A stretch of DNA of 64,000 bases from Bacteroides intestinalis. GTDB taxonomy: Bacteria > Bacteroidota > Bacteroidia > Bacteroidales > Bacteroidaceae. Both the position numbers and the translations under genes were made by a program. The notes beneath the pieces are model-generated. The model was not told the origin of the DNA. It was given only the letters and a program-made list of their open reading frames with translations, and made no database searches. The stretch is taken from positions 496,001 to 560,000 of the forward strand of contig NZ_QRZF01000003.1 of NCBI RefSeq assembly GCF_003464595.1. Direction: 5' to 3'. Shown piece by piece: positions 61,349 to 64,000 of this stretch (positions are counted from its first letter, which is position 1; each line of letters opens with the position of its first letter).

Positions 61349-61386
61349 TTACTCCCCGTAAGATTATCTTTGCGGGGAGTTTTTTA
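61349..61386 (+). terminator. Rho-independent terminator before the pyridoxal kinase gene
   Basis: ACTCCCCG (61351-61358) / CGGGGAGT (61373-61380) followed by TTTTT. Confidence 0.88.
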
Positions 61387-61412
61387 TGTGAAAGAAAAAT
61401 GTAGTAACCAAG

Positions 61413-62285
61413 ATGTATACAAATAAAGTAAAGAAAATAGCAGCGGTTCATGACCTTTCAGGTATGGGACGCGTATCTCTTACAGTGGTAATTCCTATTT
61501 TGTCTTCGATGGGCTTTCAGGTTTGTCCTTTACCTACGGCTGTCCTTTCCAGTCATACACAATATCCGGAGTTTTCCATTCTCGACTTGACGGATGAAAT
61601 GCCCAGGATCATTGCTGAATGGAAAAAGCTGGATATACAGTTTGATGCTTTTTATACAGGTTATTTAGGCTCTCCCCGACAGATACAGATCGTTTCGGAT
61701 TTTATAGATGATTTCCGCCAGCCGGACGGTTTGGTAGTGGTTGACCCGGTATTGGGAGATAACGGTCGGCTATATACTAATTTTGATGAATCGATGATCC
61801 GGGAGATGCGTCATCTGGCAGCAAAAGCCGATGTGATAACCCCGAATCTGACCGAGCTTTTTTATCTGATGGATAAACCTTATAAAGCGGATAATACGGA
61901 TGAAGAACTGAAATCCTATCTTCGGCTTTTGTCCGATGCCGGACCTCAGGTAGTTATTATTACAAGCGTCCCTGTCCATGGAGAAAGCCATAAGACTTCG
62001 GTATATGCCTACAATCGGGTAGGAGATCGTTATTGGAAAATAACCTGTCCCTATCTTCCTGCCCACTATCCGGGAACGGGGGATACCTTTACGAGCGTCA
62101 TCACCGGAGCCTTATTGCAAGGTGACAGCCTTCCTATTGCCCTGGACCGTGCCACGCAATTTATCCTTCAGGGTATCCGTGCCACTTTTGGCTATGAGTA
62201 CGATAACCGGGAGGGAATTCTGCTTGAAAAGGTATTGCACAATCTGGATATGCCTATCCAGAGCGCCAGTTATGAGTTGATTTAA
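61413..62285 (+). CDS. Pyridoxal/pyridoxamine kinase (PdxK/PdxY family)
   Basis: This is a 290-residue ribokinase-fold enzyme that phosphorylates B6 vitamers in the salvage of pyridoxal phosphate. The N-terminus KIAAVHDLSGMGRVSLTVVIPILSSMG and the mid motif VVVDPVLGDNGRLYTNF are typical. The anion-hole/catalytic-base motif GTGDTFTSVITGALLQG (about 221-237) is intact. It begins 112 bp after the damaged transporter and 27 bp after a terminator, so it has its own promoter. PdxK and PdxY cannot be separated from sequence alone. Confidence 0.92.
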   Translation: MYTNKVKKIAAVHDLSGMGRVSLTVVIPILSSMGFQVCPLPTAVLSSHTQYPEFSILDLTDEMPRIIAEWKKLDIQFDAFYTGYLGSPRQIQIVSDFIDDFRQPDGLVVVDPVLGDNGRLYTNFDESMIREMRHLAAKADVITPNLTELFYLMDKPYKADNTDEELKSYLRLLSDAGPQVVIITSVPVHGESHKTSVYAYNRVGDRYWKITCPYLPAHYPGTGDTFTSVITGALLQGDSLPIALDRATQFILQGIRATFGYEYDNREGILLEKVLHNLDMPIQSASYELI

Positions 62286-62342
62286 AATGTAGTTATGTTG
62301 CCCGTTGGCGGAATTAATTTCTTTCTTTCGGGTTTTGAGAGA

Positions 62343-62450
62343 AAGTTGACAAGGGGACGAGTTGACAAGGGGACAAGGTTCCATGCGGCATAGAAGCATT
62401 GCGCAGCCCCTTGTTCCCTGGTCAACTTGTCAACTCGTTAACTTGTTTCC
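62343..62450. repeat. Inverted repeat of GTTGACAAG units (Bacteroides-type intergenic hairpin)
   Basis: ACGAGTTGACAAG (62357-62369) is exactly complementary to CTTGTCAACTCGT (62426-62438), and the flanking GGGACAAGG / CCTTGTTCCC pair with one bulge. GTTGACAAGGGGAC is also directly repeated (62345 and 62361). The right arm contains the sucD stop codon. I recall similar GTTGACAAG-rich palindromes between genes in Bacteroides genomes. Confidence 0.8.
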
Positions 62451-63329
62451 TTCCTTTCTGCACGGAAGTGAATCTTTTAATAAGATGGGAACTTCTGCCG
62501 GTTCTTTTGCCACTCGTATGCCTGCTGCCGTGAGTGCTGCAATTTTCTCTTCGGCAGAACCGGAATTACCGGAAATGATTGCTCCTGCATGCCCCATTTG
62601 CTTTCCCGGAGGCGCCGATTGCCCGGCAATAAAAGCGACAACAGGTTTTGTCACATGCTTCTGTATATATTCTGCTGCCAGTTCTTCTGCATTGCCACCA
62701 ATCTCACCGATCATAACGATAGCTTCCGTATCCTTATCATTCTGGAACATTTCCAGCAGTTCACGAAAATACAGACCTACCACGGGATCACCTCCCATAC
62801 CAATAGCAGTGGACTGCCCCATGCCATTGACAGTGAGATGGTAAACGATTTCATAAGTTAAAGTTCCGCTACGGCTGATCACTCCGATATTTCCTTTTTT
62901 GAAAACATTGCCGGGAAGAATACCCGCCAGACTTTTCTCCGGTGAAATTAAACCGGGGCAATTGGGGCCGATCAGCATTGCTCCCTTTAATTGGGTGAAG
63001 CGGTAAGCCTTGATCACGTCCAGAGTAGGGATACCTTCGGAGATACAAATAATCAGTTTGATTCCGGCATCTGCAGCTTCCATGATGGCATCTGCCGCAT
63101 GGTTGGCGGGGACGAATATAATGGAAGCGTTGGCCTGCGTTTTCTCTATAGCTTCGTACATGGTGTTGAATACAGGAAGTCCGTCTACAGTACTGCCTCC
63201 TTTACCCGGAGAGGTTCCACCTACTACATGCGTACCGTATTCTTTCATTTTAGCAGCATGAAAATGTCCGTCCCTGCCCGTAATACCTTGTACCAACAAG
63301 CGGGTCGATTTATCGATGAGTATGCTCAT
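62430..63329 (-). CDS. sucD: Succinyl-CoA synthetase alpha subunit
   Basis: This is a 299-residue protein with a CoA-binding Rossmann domain ([35 protein letters not shown]) and the catalytic phospho-histidine region ([21 protein letters not shown]). It forms the heterotetramer with SucC; the two genes overlap by 4 bp. In Bacteroides it serves the succinate/propionate pathway. The last dozen residues ([13 protein letters not shown]) are unlike the family and the final ones come from the inverted repeat, so the native stop seems to have been lost. Confidence 0.95.
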   Translation of the reverse strand: MSILIDKSTRLLVQGITGRDGHFHAAKMKEYGTHVVGGTSPGKGGSTVDGLPVFNTMYEAIEKTQANASIIFVPANHAADAIMEAADAGIKLIICISEGIPTLDVIKAYRFTQLKGAMLIGPNCPGLISPEKSLAGILPGNVFKKGNIGVISRSGTLTYEIVYHLTVNGMGQSTAIGMGGDPVVGLYFRELLEMFQNDKDTEAIVMIGEIGGNAEELAAEYIQKHVTKPVVAFIAGQSAPPGKQMGHAGAIISGNSGSAEEKIAALTAAGIRVAKEPAEVPILLKDSLPCRKEGNKLTS

Positions 63330-64000
63330 AATATTTCTCCTTTCACTGATTTTACTGCCATCAGGGTAGCTTCATTCATAGTTTCCGCTACCTGAAAACG
63401 GTTACTGTCTTTTAATAGTTTTCTGCCGATATTCTCATTGGTTCCCGTCAGTCTTACAATGATGGGTATTTCCGTTTGCAGCTGATCAAAAGCCTGTATT
63501 AATCCTATCGCTACATCGTCACAACGGGTGATCCCGCCGAATATATTGATGAAGACAGCTTTTACTTTCGAGTCATTCAGTAATAACTTCATGGCTTCAA
63601 TAACCTTTACAGGGTTTGAACTGCCGCCGATATCCAGAAAGTTGGCCGGTGAACCGCCGTAAAGCTTAATCATATCCATTGTAGTCATTGCCAGTCCGGC
63701 TCCGTTTACCATGCAACCTATATTTCCATCCATGCGTACATAGCTGAATCCTCTTTCCTTGGCCGTGGCTTCCAGTTCTTCTTCCGGAGTCAGTTCAAAA
63801 AGTGCATGTATATCGGGATGGCGGTAGAGTGCATTATCATCGAATACCATTTTGGCATCGATGGCCAGAAGTGTACCTTGGGTTGTCAATACTAACGGAT
63901 TGATTTCTGTCAGTGAAGCATCACTTTCCATAAAGGCTTTATAGAGATCCTGCAGGATGGAGGTCATGCGCTTGGCTTGCTCTGGTTGTTCAAAAAGTGC
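63326..64000 (-). CDS. sucC: Succinyl-CoA synthetase beta subunit (N-terminus beyond the window)
   Basis: The frame is open from the stop at 63326 to the right edge (225 codons; the start lies beyond 64000). It includes [68 protein letters not shown] and [15 protein letters not shown], the C-terminal half of the ATP-grasp beta subunit. The internal ATG at 63967 is not the start. It overlaps sucD by 4 bp (ATGA). Confidence 0.96.
   Translation of the reverse strand, partial: ALFEQPEQAKRMTSILQDLYKAFMESDASLTEINPLVLTTQGTLLAIDAKMVFDDNALYRHPDIHALFELTPEEELEATAKERGFSYVRMDGNIGCMVNGAGLAMTTMDMIKLYGGSPANFLDIGGSSNPVKVIEAMKLLLNDSKVKAVFINIFGGITRCDDVAIGLIQAFDQLQTEIPIIVRLTGTNENIGRKLLKDSNRFQVAETMNEATLMAVKSVKGEIL

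Noticed and set aside
1..64000. tRNA or rRNA genes
   Set aside because: No stretch with tRNA cloverleaf features or rRNA-like conserved sequence was recognised when reading both strands.

Overview
The window looks like chromosome of a gut Bacteroides or close relative. It carries SusC/SusD glycan-uptake pairs, propeller-type AraC regulators, ECF sigma factors, an anaerobic nitrite-reductase locus, class III ribonucleotide reductase, succinyl-CoA synthetase genes, and promoters with the Bacteroides -7 element TAnnTTTG instead of a classical -10 box. All functional calls come from reading the sequence; no database search was run.

Layout. (1) 1-22.7 kb, minus strand: two paralogous glycan-utilisation modules. 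Each has a membrane regulator with a periplasmic propeller and an AraC domain but no kinase, then an ECF sigma factor without an adjacent anti-sigma gene, then Sus-type envelope genes. The complete module ends in a lipoprotein lyase of the alginate-lyase/PL38 type. A separate heparinase II/III-like lyase follows. (2) 22.8-31.6 kb: anaerobic nitrogen-oxide respiration and defence: nrfH, nrfA, a cytochrome c maturation pair whose first gene is broken by a 67-bp insertion, an outer-membrane barrel, two Crp/Fnr regulators and hcp. (3) 31.6-37.3 kb: a tyrosine recombinase beside a putative invertible DNA segment of about 0.3 kb, then a DUF4469-like and a LruC-like surface gene, and an AAA-ATPase/PD-(D/E)XK gene. 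(4) 37.3-52.4 kb: a candidate metal/iron and haem-redox region: an ABC half-transporter pair with a TetR regulator, a small membrane protein, two porins, a circularly permuted imelysin, a di-haem cytochrome, a cytochrome c lipoprotein, a tandem RidA-like protein, a fused CcsBA, and flavodoxin with its DUF2023 partner. (5) 52.5-64 kb: an MFS transporter, an orphan histidine kinase, nrdD-nrdG behind a cobalamin riboswitch, a second divergent cobalamin riboswitch that now precedes only gene debris, a pyridoxal kinase, and sucC-sucD running off the right edge.

How the parts connect. The most striking observation is a shared promoter architecture. The motif TGGGTATTKC sits exactly 21 bp upstream of a -7-like element (NNACTTTG/TACCTTTG) at four promoters: the TetR gene, the small membrane protein gene, the first porin of the imelysin/cytochrome cluster, and flavodoxin. 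This ties region 4 together as one probable regulon, and flavodoxin and imelysin suggest iron limitation as the cue. Separately, TGTAAY-N4-RTKACA palindromes lie 20-21 bp upstream of the -7 elements of nrfH, the divergent lyase gene and hcp, which suggests class-II activation by one of the two Crp/Fnr proteins. Other points worth checking are the inverton at 32648-32975, the revertible-looking 67-bp insertion in the nrf-linked resB gene, and the back-to-back cobalamin riboswitches with an eroded gene cluster behind one of them.
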